From assembly GCF_026015985.1 (NCBI RefSeq), contig NZ_CP110389.1, positions 930,001-994,000 on the forward strand: a stretch of 64,000 nt of DNA. The letters are read 5' to 3'. Positions 55,424 to 63,306 of this stretch are shown here, one piece after another. The position numbers were made by a program, and so were the translations under genes. The notes beneath the pieces were generated by a model, which worked only from the letters and a program-made list of their open reading frames with translations, was not told the origin of the DNA and did not search any database. Origin of the DNA: Rhodopseudomonas sp. P2A-2r. Its GTDB lineage: Bacteria > Pseudomonadota > Alphaproteobacteria > Rhizobiales > Xanthobacteraceae. Each line of letters starts with the position of its first letter. The stretch's first letter is position 1.

Positions 55424-56515
55424 TCAGCGCGACGCCACCAGCGGCCACAATTCATCGGCGCCGCGCGCAGCAATCATCTTGCCGAGTTCGACGGCCCAGT
55501 AGCTCTCGGAGCCGAAATCGTCGCGCCAGGCCAGCGCGCGCAGCGTGTAGCAATGCAGGATGTGTTCCTGGGTGAAACCGATGGCGCCATGCACCTGATG
55601 GGCGATGGCGGCGCCCTTTTCGGCAGCTTCCGAACAACGGATTTTGGCTGCCGCCGCTTCGAGGAACACGGTCTCCTCGAATGCCGATCCGCTGGCGATG
55701 GCGTCGGCGGCCGAGGTGGCGGCGGCCAGCGCGGCGGCGGCTTCACCGGCGAGCCTGGCGAGGTTGTGCTGCACGGCCTGGAACTTGGAGATCTTCTTTT
55801 CGAAGGCGACGCGCTCGCCGGCGTAGCGCACGCTGATGTCGAGCATGGTTTCCAGCGCGCCCGCAATCTGCAGGCTGCGCGCCACCGCCCCCATCAGCAT
55901 CAGCGACGTCTGATCGAAGCCATTGGGCGCCGGCTTGAGCACGATCGGCTGCACATTGTCGAAGATCACGGTGTCCGACGGATCGCTGGCGAGATTGAGT
56001 CCGGCCTCGATACGGCAGGCGCTGGCCGCGACCAGCGCGATGGATACGCCGCCGATGCCGCTGGCGATCACCGCGACGTGCCCCGCCTGGGTGGCAAACG
56101 GCACGCCGCGGGCACGGCCGGTCAGGCTGCCGTCGGCATTGATGGTGATGCGATCCTTGGGGCTCGCCGGTGCGACGGTCATCGTGTCGGCAGGCGACGC
56201 AATGCCGGCCTGCGCCAGCAGCCAGCCGGCCAGCATGGTTTCGGCAAGCGGCACTGCCACGGCGAAACGCCCGGCGGCGCCGAGCACGGCAAAACCTTCG
56301 GCGAGGCTCGCGCCGGAGCCGTCGTAGTCTTCAGCGACCCAGGACAGCGGCAGGCCGGCTTCGGTCAGCGCGTGCCACAGCGGCGCGACCCACGCGCCGT
56401 CCTTGCTCCTGCTGATGGCTTGCGCGTCGGCGAGATCGGCAAAAATACGTTCCGCGGTCTCGGCAACAATATTGTCGGTCTCCGTCACAGCGTTCCTCGT
56501 TGGCAAAGCGCACAT
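55424..56515 (-). CDS. Acyl-CoA dehydrogenase, small-subunit type
   Basis: 363 residues. Similar fold but the FAD-binding loop is reduced (SLTGRARGVPFATQAGHVAVIA). The C-terminal helices have AIAHQVHGAIGFTQEHILHCYTLRALAW, a family hallmark. It is 37 bases upstream of the large-subunit gene. Together with the crotonase-type gene and divergent SDR it forms a beta-oxidation-like set. Confidence 0.88.
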   Translation of the reverse strand: MCALPTRNAVTETDNIVAETAERIFADLADAQAISRSKDGAWVAPLWHALTEAGLPLSWVAEDYDGSGASLAEGFAVLGAAGRFAVAVPLAETMLAGWLLAQAGIASPADTMTVAPASPKDRITINADGSLTGRARGVPFATQAGHVAVIASGIGGVSIALVAASACRIEAGLNLASDPSDTVIFDNVQPIVLKPAPNGFDQTSLMLMGAVARSLQIAGALETMLDISVRYAGERVAFEKKISKFQAVQHNLARLAGEAAAALAAATSAADAIASGSAFEETVFLEAAAAKIRCSEAAEKGAAIAHQVHGAIGFTQEHILHCYTLRALAWRDDFGSESYWAVELGKMIAARGADELWPLVASR

Positions 56516-56736
56516 CTCAATTCAACCGGCGGTGCGCCGGCGATGGAGTGCTGCCGTTTGTTGAGAATCATGATGGGCAAAAGGCGCTGTGAAGACAAGC
56601 GCGCATGTCCGCAGGGCGGCCTGCAGTGACGGCATGATGTATGGCGTTATTCCGTTCAACGGACTTCGTCGACGTATCCCGATCCGCCGGCGATATGGTA
56701 CATCGCGGCGGGACGAGAAACCAAAGGGGAGTGCGG

Positions 56737-57519
56737 ATGTCGAAGGAAGAATTGTGCGTCGTGATCACGGGGTCTGCGTCGGGGCTGGGCGCGGCGACGG
56801 CGGCGATTCTCGCCAAAGGCGGCGCCCGCATCGTCATCAACTATGCGTCGAGCGTGAAGGAAGCGGAAGCGACTGCCGAGCTGTGCCGCAGCGCCGGTGC
56901 CGCCGAGGTGATAGTGGTGCAGGGCGACGTCGCGAAGGATGAGGATTGCCGGAAGATCATCGCCGCCGCCGCGCCATGGGGACGGCTCGACGCGCTGATC
57001 AACAATGCCGGCACGACCAAGCATGTGGCGCACGGCAATCTCGACGGGCTGTCGGCCGAGGATTTCCAGCAGGTCTATGCGGTCAACACCATCGGTCCGT
57101 TCCAGATGGTGCGCGCGGCGCGGTCGCTGCTCGAGGCCGGGTCCAAGGCATTGGGTCGCGCGTCCGCGGTGGTCAATGTCTCGTCGATGGCCGGGATCAC
57201 CGGCGGCGGTTCGTCGGTGGCCTATGCCGCCAGCAAGGGCGCGCTTAACACGATAACGCTGTCACTGGCGCGCGCGCTGGCGCCGTCGATCCGCGTCAAC
57301 ACGGTATGTCCGGGTTATATCGACACGCCATGGTTCACCAAGGGCCGCGGCGCAGAGGCCGCCGCCAAGGTGCGCGACGCGGTGATCGCCAAAGTGCCGC
57401 TTAAGCTGGCGTCCACGGCCGAGGACATCGCCAACCTGGTCTGCTTCCTGGCGACCGCGCCGTCGAGCAACATGACCGGCGAAGTGGTGCGGATGGATGC
57501 GGGCATGCATCTGTCGTGA
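56737..57519 (+). CDS. Short-chain dehydrogenase/reductase (FabG-like)
   Basis: 260 residues. Cofactor motif VITGSASGLGAATAAIL near residue 10, NNAG at residue 85, and the catalytic Ser-Tyr-Lys as NVSSMAG, then VAYAASKGAL. It ends in TGEVVRMDAGMHLS. Divergent from the acyl-CoA dehydrogenases, it may reduce or oxidise the 3-hydroxyacyl intermediate of that pathway. The start at 56737 follows AAAGGGGA. Confidence 0.9.
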   Translation: MSKEELCVVITGSASGLGAATAAILAKGGARIVINYASSVKEAEATAELCRSAGAAEVIVVQGDVAKDEDCRKIIAAAAPWGRLDALINNAGTTKHVAHGNLDGLSAEDFQQVYAVNTIGPFQMVRAARSLLEAGSKALGRASAVVNVSSMAGITGGGSSVAYAASKGALNTITLSLARALAPSIRVNTVCPGYIDTPWFTKGRGAEAAAKVRDAVIAKVPLKLASTAEDIANLVCFLATAPSSNMTGEVVRMDAGMHLS

Positions 57520-57553
57520 ACTGACGGCACCGCGTCGAGTCTGATCCAATGAC

Positions 57554-57653
57554 TGTCATCCAGCGCAAGCGGGTGATCCAATAAACGGAGACGCCGAGGC
57601 GCCATCACGGCTGCCTCGGCGTACTGGATCGCCCGCTTTCGCGGGCGATGACA
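57554..57653. repeat. Inverted repeat, CGCCCGCTTTCGCGGGCG family
   Basis: TGTCATCCAGCGCAAGCGGGTGATCCA at the left mirrors TGGATCGCCCGCTTTCGCGGGCGATGACA at the right with a few changes (no more than the arms' ends are quoted). Also contains GCCTCGGCG copies in the middle. Related to the element at the ligase 3' end. Confidence 0.75.
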
Positions 57654-57674
57654 ATTGGGGGCTTTGTCGCGACC

Positions 57675-57947
57675 TCAGTAACGCTGGCCGGGATCGGAGA
57701 TCACCCGGCGGGCGACCAGCCTGTTCCAGATGAACAGCACCACCAGCGCGCCGAGGGTGGCGGTGATGAAGCCGGCGCCCTGGTTGGGGCCGTAATGGCC
57801 GATCTGCTGGCCGATGAAGGTCGCCAGGAATGCGCCGGCGATGCCGAGCACAGTGGTCAGAATGAAGCCGCTGGGATTGTTGGGACCCGGCGACAGCATT
57901 CTCGCGATGATGCCGGCGACAAAGCCGATGAAGATGATCCAGAGCAT
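57675..57947 (-). CDS. GlsB/YeaQ/YmgE-family stress membrane protein
   Basis: 90 residues with three hydrophobic segments. MLWIIFIGFVAGIIARML, PSGFILTTVLGIAGAFLATFIGQQ and ITATLGALVVLFIWNRL are typical of this transglycosylase-associated family, linked to envelope stress. It lies 27 bases after the YidB-like gene, so the two are co-transcribed. Confidence 0.9.
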   Translation of the reverse strand: MLWIIFIGFVAGIIARMLSPGPNNPSGFILTTVLGIAGAFLATFIGQQIGHYGPNQGAGFITATLGALVVLFIWNRLVARRVISDPGQRY

Positions 57948-57974
57948 GGCACTATCCTTATATAAGCGAGCCGA

Positions 57975-58598
57975 TCAAACCCAGCGCGACTTTGCTTCGT
58001 CTTCGGTCGGCACTCGACCCTCGGGGGTGAACTGATTTACCGCGTCGGGCAGTTCGTTGCTCAGTTCGGACAACAGTTGATCGCGCGACATGCCGGTGCG
58101 TGAGGTCAGCTGTTCGATCTGGTCGGCGCCAAGTGCATTTGCTAGATCGCCGGGCGCGATCTGCTTGTTGGGACCGTTGCTGACCCACGAATTCGCGACT
58201 TCGCCATGACCGTTCTGCTGGAATTGCTTGAGCAGATCGCCGAGACCGCCGCTCAACACGCTGCCAGCCGCGCCGCCCGCCAGCAGGCCACCGAGCGGGC
58301 CGTTCAGAAATCCGCCCAGACCTCCGCCGGCCTGGCCGCTATTGCCGCCGAAGATGCTTCCCAGCATACCACCGAGCCCGCCGCCATCGGGCGCGTTGGC
58401 CTGCGTGGTCGTCGGCGCCGGCACCTGTTGCGGCTGCGGCTGTCCCTGCTGGGTGCCGGTGAAATGCTTGTAGCCCTTGTAGGCCAGCAGTGCGAGGATC
58501 GCCATGGTCATGGGCGACATGCCGCCGCTCTTGTCGTTCGGATCGCTCGGCCCTCGCGGCCCGTTCTGCATGCCGTTCAAAATATCGAGCAAACCCAT
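57975..58598 (-). CDS. YidB/DUF937-family protein
   Basis: 207 residues. N-terminal MGLLDILNGMQNG, a possible short hydrophobic part, then a long glycine-rich region with repeated GGLGGFL/GGLL motifs. The C-terminal domain (GEVANSWVSNGPNKQIAPGDLANALG, TGMSRDQLLSELSNELP) is the family hallmark. Function unclear; often paired with stress membrane proteins. Confidence 0.85.
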   Translation of the reverse strand: MGLLDILNGMQNGPRGPSDPNDKSGGMSPMTMAILALLAYKGYKHFTGTQQGQPQPQQVPAPTTTQANAPDGGGLGGMLGSIFGGNSGQAGGGLGGFLNGPLGGLLAGGAAGSVLSGGLGDLLKQFQQNGHGEVANSWVSNGPNKQIAPGDLANALGADQIEQLTSRTGMSRDQLLSELSNELPDAVNQFTPEGRVPTEDEAKSRWV

Positions 58599-58738
58599 CG
58601 CACTCTCCTTCGCTGGCCCCGGATGGAACATAGCGTCGCCTTATGACGCTTGGAAGGCCCGCAGGTTCCCGGTCGTAGCCAGCGCGGAGGCATTTTGCTA
58701 CCAACGGGTGCAAAATCAGCAGGTGACGAAGTAGAGCG

Positions 58739-59737
58739 ATGGCAACGAACCGTATTGCAGTTGCGGGCGCCGGCAGCATTGGCTGCTTCGTTGGCGGCAT
58801 GCTGGCCGCCGCCGGGCGCGATGTTGCCATGCTGGCGCGGCCGCGGGTGACCGCCGAGATCCAGGCGCATGGCCTGCGGCTGACCGGTGTCGGCGGCCCG
58901 GACCGTCATGTACCTGTGCAGCAGCTGGCCCTGTCGGACGAAGCCACTATCCTCCATGGCGCGGCGGTCATTCTGGTTGCGGTGAAGAGCGCAGATACCG
59001 CCGGGATCGCGGACCTGATCGCGCGGCACGCCGCCGAAGACGCGGTCGTCGTCAGCCTGCAGAACGGCGTCGGCAATGTGGCTGTGTTGCGCGAGCGGCT
59101 GCCGGGCCGGAGTGTTCTCGGCGGCATGGTGCCGTTCAACGTGATCGCGCCGGGCGACGGCCACTATCATCGCGCCACCTCCGGCGACATCGCGATCGAG
59201 AGCGACGCCGCCGGCACGGCGACGCAACTGTCGGTGACCGATCTGATCATGCGCCCGGCCGATGACATCGTCGCGGTGCAATGGGGCAAGTTACTGGTGA
59301 ACCTCAACAATGCGCTGAACGCACTGTCCGGCCGGCCGCTGCGCGAGCAGCTGGCGCAGCGGGCATGGCGACGGCTGTTCGCCGACCAGATGGCCGAAGG
59401 GCTCGCGGTGCTGCAGGCGGAAGGAATCAGGCCGATATCGGCGACGCCGATCCCGGCCAGCCTCACGCCGCATCTGTTGCGCCTGCCGGACTTCCTGTTT
59501 GCGCGTCTGCTGGGACGGACCATGAAGATCGATCCGACCGCGCGTTCGTCCATGTGGGATGACCTGCAGCGCGGACGACGCACCGAAATCGACTATCTGC
59601 AGGGCGTGATTGTGCAACTGGCGGAACGGCACCGCATCGATGCGCCGCTGTCGCGGCGGATCGTGGAGCTGGTCAAACGCGCAGAGGCCGAAGCACAGGG
59701 CTCGCCGGGCCTGACCGCGGAAGCGATCCGCGGCTAG
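58739..59737 (+). CDS. panE: 2-dehydropantoate 2-reductase
   Basis: 332 residues. NADPH motif RIAVAGAGSIGCFVGGML at the N-terminus, VKSADT and QNGVGN near residue 100, and the catalytic lysine in VQWGKLLVNLNNALNALSG near residue 185. It reduces ketopantoate in pantothenate synthesis; paralogues with other substrates exist. It stands alone. Confidence 0.9.
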   Translation: MATNRIAVAGAGSIGCFVGGMLAAAGRDVAMLARPRVTAEIQAHGLRLTGVGGPDRHVPVQQLALSDEATILHGAAVILVAVKSADTAGIADLIARHAAEDAVVVSLQNGVGNVAVLRERLPGRSVLGGMVPFNVIAPGDGHYHRATSGDIAIESDAAGTATQLSVTDLIMRPADDIVAVQWGKLLVNLNNALNALSGRPLREQLAQRAWRRLFADQMAEGLAVLQAEGIRPISATPIPASLTPHLLRLPDFLFARLLGRTMKIDPTARSSMWDDLQRGRRTEIDYLQGVIVQLAERHRIDAPLSRRIVELVKRAEAEAQGSPGLTAEAIRG

Positions 59738-59742
59738 CCGCC

Positions 59743-61068
59743 TCAGCTAGCGATGCGGGCGTTGGCGACGGCTTTCTGGAACAGCGCGTTCATGGCCTCG
59801 GAGATGCCTTGGGTCGGGCTCACTTCGAAATAGAAGCCGGGTGATGCACAACTCTGCATGTTTTGTGCGATTTCACTGTTCGGAGAGGGGCCGTAAGGCC
59901 CGGTATTGAACGGCGCGATCCACGTACTGTACCAGTTGTCGGTCGGCGGCAGGTAGGTCGTGTACAGGACCGCGATCTTGATGCCGCGGTTCTTGATGGC
60001 CGTGCACAGTGCCGGATTGATCGGCGACTGGCAGCGATTCGAACCCTGCAGCGGCTTGAGGCAGCCCGCGTTGGCCTCGTCGGCGACGCCATCGGACACG
60101 AAGAACAGATATTTGAGCGGCGACGACGATGTGCCGGTGCCCGGCAAGCTGATCGCATTGTTGATCGCAGGGAAGACGCTGGTGAACGGGGTGTCCTTGT
60201 CGGCCGTAAAGGAGTCGTTCTGGCCGGCGACCGCCATCAGGTCGATATTACCGGCGGCCGTCCTGGCACTCGAGAGGCTCGATGAGAGCAAGAACAGGTT
60301 CCGCAATCCGATGGTCGCGGATGACGCGCCAAAGTCGTAGATCGCCATTCTGAACTGGCTCGGATAGGTCGCAGTCGCAGTGGCGGTGTCCATCAGCTGC
60401 TGGGTCGCCGTCCGCAGGACGTCGATTCGTGTCGTCACGTTCCACTTCTTCGCGATGACATAGTTGCTGTTCGCGTTGGTGGTGTCGTGGCACGCAAACG
60501 CGCAGCCGCCTGTCTTGGACTGCAGCAATGTGATGTCAGCCGGCGTCGCGGCCACGCCCATCGATGGCGAATTGTCCAGCAACAGATAGAAATCGATATA
60601 GAGCGGCATGGTCGCAACCGACGTCGACGTGCCGGTGACCGTCATGACGTTCCGGCCGATGATCGACAGGAAGGTCGTCGGCACCTGCGCCGAGAACTGC
60701 ACCGTGGACGTGACCTGGTTGGACGCCTTCGTGACCGTGGCGGTAACGCTGTTCAGCGTATAGCCCGTCTGTCCCACCATGTTGCCATTGAAGATTCCGA
60801 CCGCGTCGGTCGCGCCTGCCGGAATGACACCGTCCGAACTCATCGAGCCTGCGGCGATGAAGCCCGGGGATTTTTGGGCGACCGAGCCGACACTGGCGGC
60901 GTCGATCGCCGTCTGTAGTTTGGTGCGGATCTGAGCAGCCCGGGAATAGTCGATCGCGTAGCCGATGCTCGATATCGTGGGTACAAGGGTGAGCGCGAAG
61001 ACGATGCCGACGTTGCCGCGATGCGCGCGGCGGAAGCGGTCAATGAGACGAGCTGCGGCGGAGAGCAT
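59743..61068 (-). CDS. TadE/TadG-type pilus assembly protein with VWA domain
   Basis: 441 residues. The N-terminal TadE-like segment is HRGNVGIVFALTLVPTISSIGYAIDYS, one transmembrane helix. A von Willebrand A-type domain follows with the metal site DFYLLLDNSPSMGVA near residue 157 and later FFVSDGVADEAN. Several cysteines (CAFACHD, CLKPL, RCQSP) suggest disulphides outside the cell. No other tad genes are nearby. Confidence 0.87.
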   Translation of the reverse strand: MLSAAARLIDRFRRAHRGNVGIVFALTLVPTISSIGYAIDYSRAAQIRTKLQTAIDAASVGSVAQKSPGFIAAGSMSSDGVIPAGATDAVGIFNGNMVGQTGYTLNSVTATVTKASNQVTSTVQFSAQVPTTFLSIIGRNVMTVTGTSTSVATMPLYIDFYLLLDNSPSMGVAATPADITLLQSKTGGCAFACHDTTNANSNYVIAKKWNVTTRIDVLRTATQQLMDTATATATYPSQFRMAIYDFGASSATIGLRNLFLLSSSLSSARTAAGNIDLMAVAGQNDSFTADKDTPFTSVFPAINNAISLPGTGTSSSPLKYLFFVSDGVADEANAGCLKPLQGSNRCQSPINPALCTAIKNRGIKIAVLYTTYLPPTDNWYSTWIAPFNTGPYGPSPNSEIAQNMQSCASPGFYFEVSPTQGISEAMNALFQKAVANARIAS

Positions 61069-61444
61069 GCGAAAAGCCTTTCACGGCCCTAAAATCCAGC
61101 AGGTAGCATCTTCCGCCCTAAACAAAACTTAATTTGATCTATGAGTTTCGCAAAGTAACGGGGGAATGACGGCCAGGCGCCGAATTTGAGTCAACAGCTA
61201 GTAAATGAATTCTCTTACTCAACAATGACTTGATGAGTGCGACGTGGTACGGGAGCAGGTCGTCCTATTGAGAACATGACGTATTGGCGCAGGGGGCTAT
61301 GTCAATCAGTTGTTCTCTAGTATAGGTAGCGCGTGATTTGACGGTGGTGAGCGCGTTCGCGCGTCGATCCCGGCGTTTGATCCCTTTCATAGCATCAGCA
61401 CCGCGCGTGCTGATCGCAGGACTCAACTTTAAATCGGAGCAGAT
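61069..61444. other. Non-coding region between TadG and the basic-protein gene
   Basis: 376 AT-richer bases with divergent genes on either side. It includes a hairpin at 61394-61414 in the leader of the plus-strand gene. No gene or known RNA was recognised. Confidence 0.5.
61394..61414 (+). promoter_or_regulatory. Leader hairpin before the lysine-rich protein
   Basis: ATCAGCAC and GTGCTGAT pair perfectly around a five-base loop (CGCGC), 30 bases before the start codon. It may stabilise the leader or affect translation. Confidence 0.4.
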
Positions 61445-61696
61445 ATGGCCAAGAAAGCTAAGAAGAAACTCGTTCGTCGCGAATACACCAAGGAAGATGT
61501 GAAGACGCTGAAGGCGCATTCCAAGGCGCAGACTCCGCTGGAGAAGATCTCCAAGGAGATGAAGCGTACCGGTGGTTCGCTGCGTCAGAAGGCCATCAAG
61601 CTCGGCATTCCGCTCGGTCATCGCCGTCGCAAGGCCAAGAAGGCCGTGACCGCCAAGACCACCAAGAAGTCGGCCGCCAAAAAGGCCAAGAAGTAA
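61445..61696 (+). CDS. Lysine-rich basic protein with helical N-terminus and H1-like tail
   Basis: 83 residues, strongly basic. The first 55 residues (EYTKEDVKTLKAHSKAQTPL then ISKEMKRTGGSLRQKAIKLGI) suggest a small Myb/SANT-like or helix-turn-helix unit. The tail KAKKAVTAKTTKKSAAKKAKK resembles histone H1-like tails of bacterial nucleoid proteins. Codon use and a clear GGAGC site support a real, well-expressed gene. A GC-rich hairpin follows. Confidence 0.8.
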   Translation: MAKKAKKKLVRREYTKEDVKTLKAHSKAQTPLEKISKEMKRTGGSLRQKAIKLGIPLGHRRRKAKKAVTAKTTKKSAAKKAKK

Positions 61697-61717
61697 TATT
61701 CGGCTTTGAAGCTGATT

Positions 61718-61747
61718 CGGCCCCCTGCGCGTGGCGCTTGGGGGCCG
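61718..61747 (+). terminator. GC-rich hairpin after the lysine-rich protein gene
   Basis: CGGCCCCC pairs with GGGGGCCG across a 14-base loop. There is no clear U tract, so terminator function is probable only from position. Confidence 0.5.
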
Positions 61748-61752
61748 TGCAG

Positions 61753-62019
61753 ATGGCGGATGGAATGACCATGCGGCAGATGTCTGTGAAGCTTCAGAGC
61801 AAACTGCTACATGAAACGATCGCCGTGATGGCGGTCGTTTCATGCCTTCTGGGCTCGACCGCATCGCCGGTCGTGGCCGCACCGCCGACGGTGACGCCGT
61901 CGCCCGGTTACGACGCGCGACTGGCCGAACGGCGCGCGGCCATGTTCCCGCCAGCGACCATCTCGCGGCCCCGGCTGCATGTACGGCGTCCCCACAAGCC
62001 GCTGCGCGGTCTTCGCTGA
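61753..62019 (+). CDS. Small secreted protein of unknown function
   Basis: About 88 residues. A hydrophobic signal (HETIAVMAVVSCLLGSTASPVVAA) is followed by a proline- and arginine-rich tail (PPTVTPSPGYDARLAERRAAM, RPRLHVRRPHKPLRGLR). Several in-frame ATGs (61753, 61765, 61771) leave the start unsure. No domain recognised. Confidence 0.5.
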   Translation: MADGMTMRQMSVKLQSKLLHETIAVMAVVSCLLGSTASPVVAAPPTVTPSPGYDARLAERRAAMFPPATISRPRLHVRRPHKPLRGLR

Positions 62020-62042
62020 GGCAAGGCCGCTCGATAGACTTC

Positions 62043-62141
62043 ATGAATCCGAAGATATGGCTGCTTGCGGCCGGTCTCGTTGCGACTGCTCTCGTGCCGG
62101 CGACGGCAGCTGACTACGCCAGCCAGATCAGCGCCGACTAG
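62043..62141 (+). CDS. Possible 32-residue secreted peptide
   Basis: MNPKIWLLAAGLVATALVPATAADYASQISAD looks like a signal peptide with only nine residues after the cleavage site (sequence split here: MNPKIWLLAAGLVATALVP, then ATAADYASQISAD). It may be a truncated secreted protein or a chance frame. Its end touches the convergent gene's end. Confidence 0.3.
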   Translation: MNPKIWLLAAGLVATALVPATAADYASQISAD

Positions 62142-62797
62142 CGGTTCGCGGCGACGGATCGCCTAGCTGCGCTTGGTTTTTGCCGGGGGCCGAACAGGGT
62201 CTTCGTGATATCCTTGAGGCCCGACGACAGCCGCGACCAGCCGCAGGCCAGCGGATCGGTGCAATCCGCGGATTTCGGCCGCGGCCGCGGCTTGACGACG
62301 GCCACCGGCCGGGTCTGCCGGGGCGCGACGATCGGCGCAGGCTTGTCGGGTTCGAGCGATGCCTGCTGCTGCAATTGTTGCTGGCGCTGTTTCTCGGCAA
62401 AGGCTGCGACGATGATGCTGCGGCGGTGGCCGTCGAGATAGGCGGCGTATTGCTCGTCGATCATCCTCTGTTCGGCCGCCGTGGGATTGGGGCCTGCGAT
62501 GTCGAAGCTGCGGTTCTGCATGAAGTCGTGATAGGTGTAGCCGCCGCCGGCCTTGCGGCGGCCCGCGAACCTGGCTTCGCAGTCGGCCAGCAGCGAGGCC
62601 TTGGCGTCCCCGCCGCCGCCGGATCGCTCGGCCCGTTCGGCGCAGTCCTCGAAATCGGCGGGCGCCGCGGTCCACCATTGCGCGCCGGCCGGCGTCGGCA
62701 TCAGCGCGAGGCTGCTGGCGAAGGCGGCGTTCAAAACCATGAATCTGGCGGTCGTGGTCACCGGCGTTACGTCCGAAATGAGGTCTGTGACGGCCAA
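62138..62797 (-). CDS. Exported protein of unknown function
   Basis: 219 residues. A signal-like segment (RFMVLNAAFASSLALMPTPAGAQ) near residues 18-40, then a part with paired cysteines (FEDCAERAERS, LLADCEARF), a glutamine-rich stretch (EKQRQQQLQQQ) and a basic proline-rich tail. The second ATG (about residue 20) would place the signal at the N-terminus. No family recognised. Confidence 0.65.
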   Translation of the reverse strand: MAVTDLISDVTPVTTTARFMVLNAAFASSLALMPTPAGAQWWTAAPADFEDCAERAERSGGGGDAKASLLADCEARFAGRRKAGGGYTYHDFMQNRSFDIAGPNPTAAEQRMIDEQYAAYLDGHRRSIIVAAFAEKQRQQQLQQQASLEPDKPAPIVAPRQTRPVAVVKPRPRPKSADCTDPLACGWSRLSSGLKDITKTLFGPRQKPSAARRSVAANR

Positions 62798-62973
62798 TTG
62801 TCGCCATTATCGGCCCCGGTTTCAACCGGGCAGGCCGCTTTTCCTGTCGCGCGGGGCGGATTTCCGCACCCCACGCCCCGGCGCAGCGGTCGCCGTCGCG
62901 CTGGCGTCGGGGTGGCGACGGCGCCGCGGCTCTGGTATGGAGTGGACCAAGCACCCGCGCTTGCCGGGTGTGC

Positions 62974-63050
62974 GGTCCCGTAGCTCAGCCGGATAGAGCG
63001 ACGGTTTCCTAAACCGTAGGTCGCATGTTCGAGTCATGCCGGGATCGCCA
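62974..63050 (+). tRNA. tRNA-Arg (anticodon CCT)
   Basis: Acceptor GGTCCCG with CGGGATC (one G-T pair), D arm GCTCAGCCGGATAGAGC, anticodon arm ACGGT TTCCTAA ACCGT (anticodon CCT), T arm GCATGTTCGAGTCATGC, and an encoded CCA. Reads AGG codons. Confidence 0.97.
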
Positions 63051-63110
63051 GTTCCATATTGGATACGCCTTTGCTATTCGCGCCTGCCACACGCTGCGCG
63101 TGGGTGCACG

Positions 63111-63148
63111 CGTCTCAGATGTGAGACGTATCCTTCTCAATCCTGAGA
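63111..63148. promoter_or_regulatory. Two in-phase inverted repeats, likely enhancer-binding-protein sites
   Basis: CGTCTCA-GATG-TGAGACG (63111-63128) and TCTCA-ATCC-TGAGA (63135-63148). Both have the form TCTCA-N4-TGAGA and their centres are 22 bases apart, two turns of the helix. They lie about 85-120 bases before the sigma-54 promoter, where activator sites belong. Confidence 0.7.
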
Positions 63149-63232
63149 CTTCGACAGCCGCCTTGCTGCGCGGTTGCGATTGCGGCGGCTGATATCAGTC
63201 GCAAATCCCGATCGATAGCGGTTTCCGGGCCA

Positions 63233-63248
63233 TGGCACGGGCCTTGCT
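63233..63248 (+). promoter_or_regulatory. Sigma-54 (RpoN) -24/-12 promoter
   Basis: TGGCACG-GGCC-TTGCT matches the consensus TGGCACG-N4-TTGCW at every fixed position. The expected start of transcription is about a dozen bases downstream, leaving a leader of about 45 bases before the monooxygenase gene. Confidence 0.85.
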
Positions 63249-63306
63249 CCAGTGTCCTTCAACGCGCGCAAGACGCGTTTGGAGCAAACGACTGGGAGGA
63301 ATTGCC

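Noticed and set aside
61265..62044. A 259-codon minus-strand frame across the lysine-rich protein gene
   Set aside because: It is antisense to two better-supported genes and has no recognisable motif; its length reflects high GC content.
62822..63037. A minus-strand reading frame over the tRNA-Arg gene
   Set aside because: TCDLRFRKPSLYPAELR is antisense tRNA translation; not a gene.
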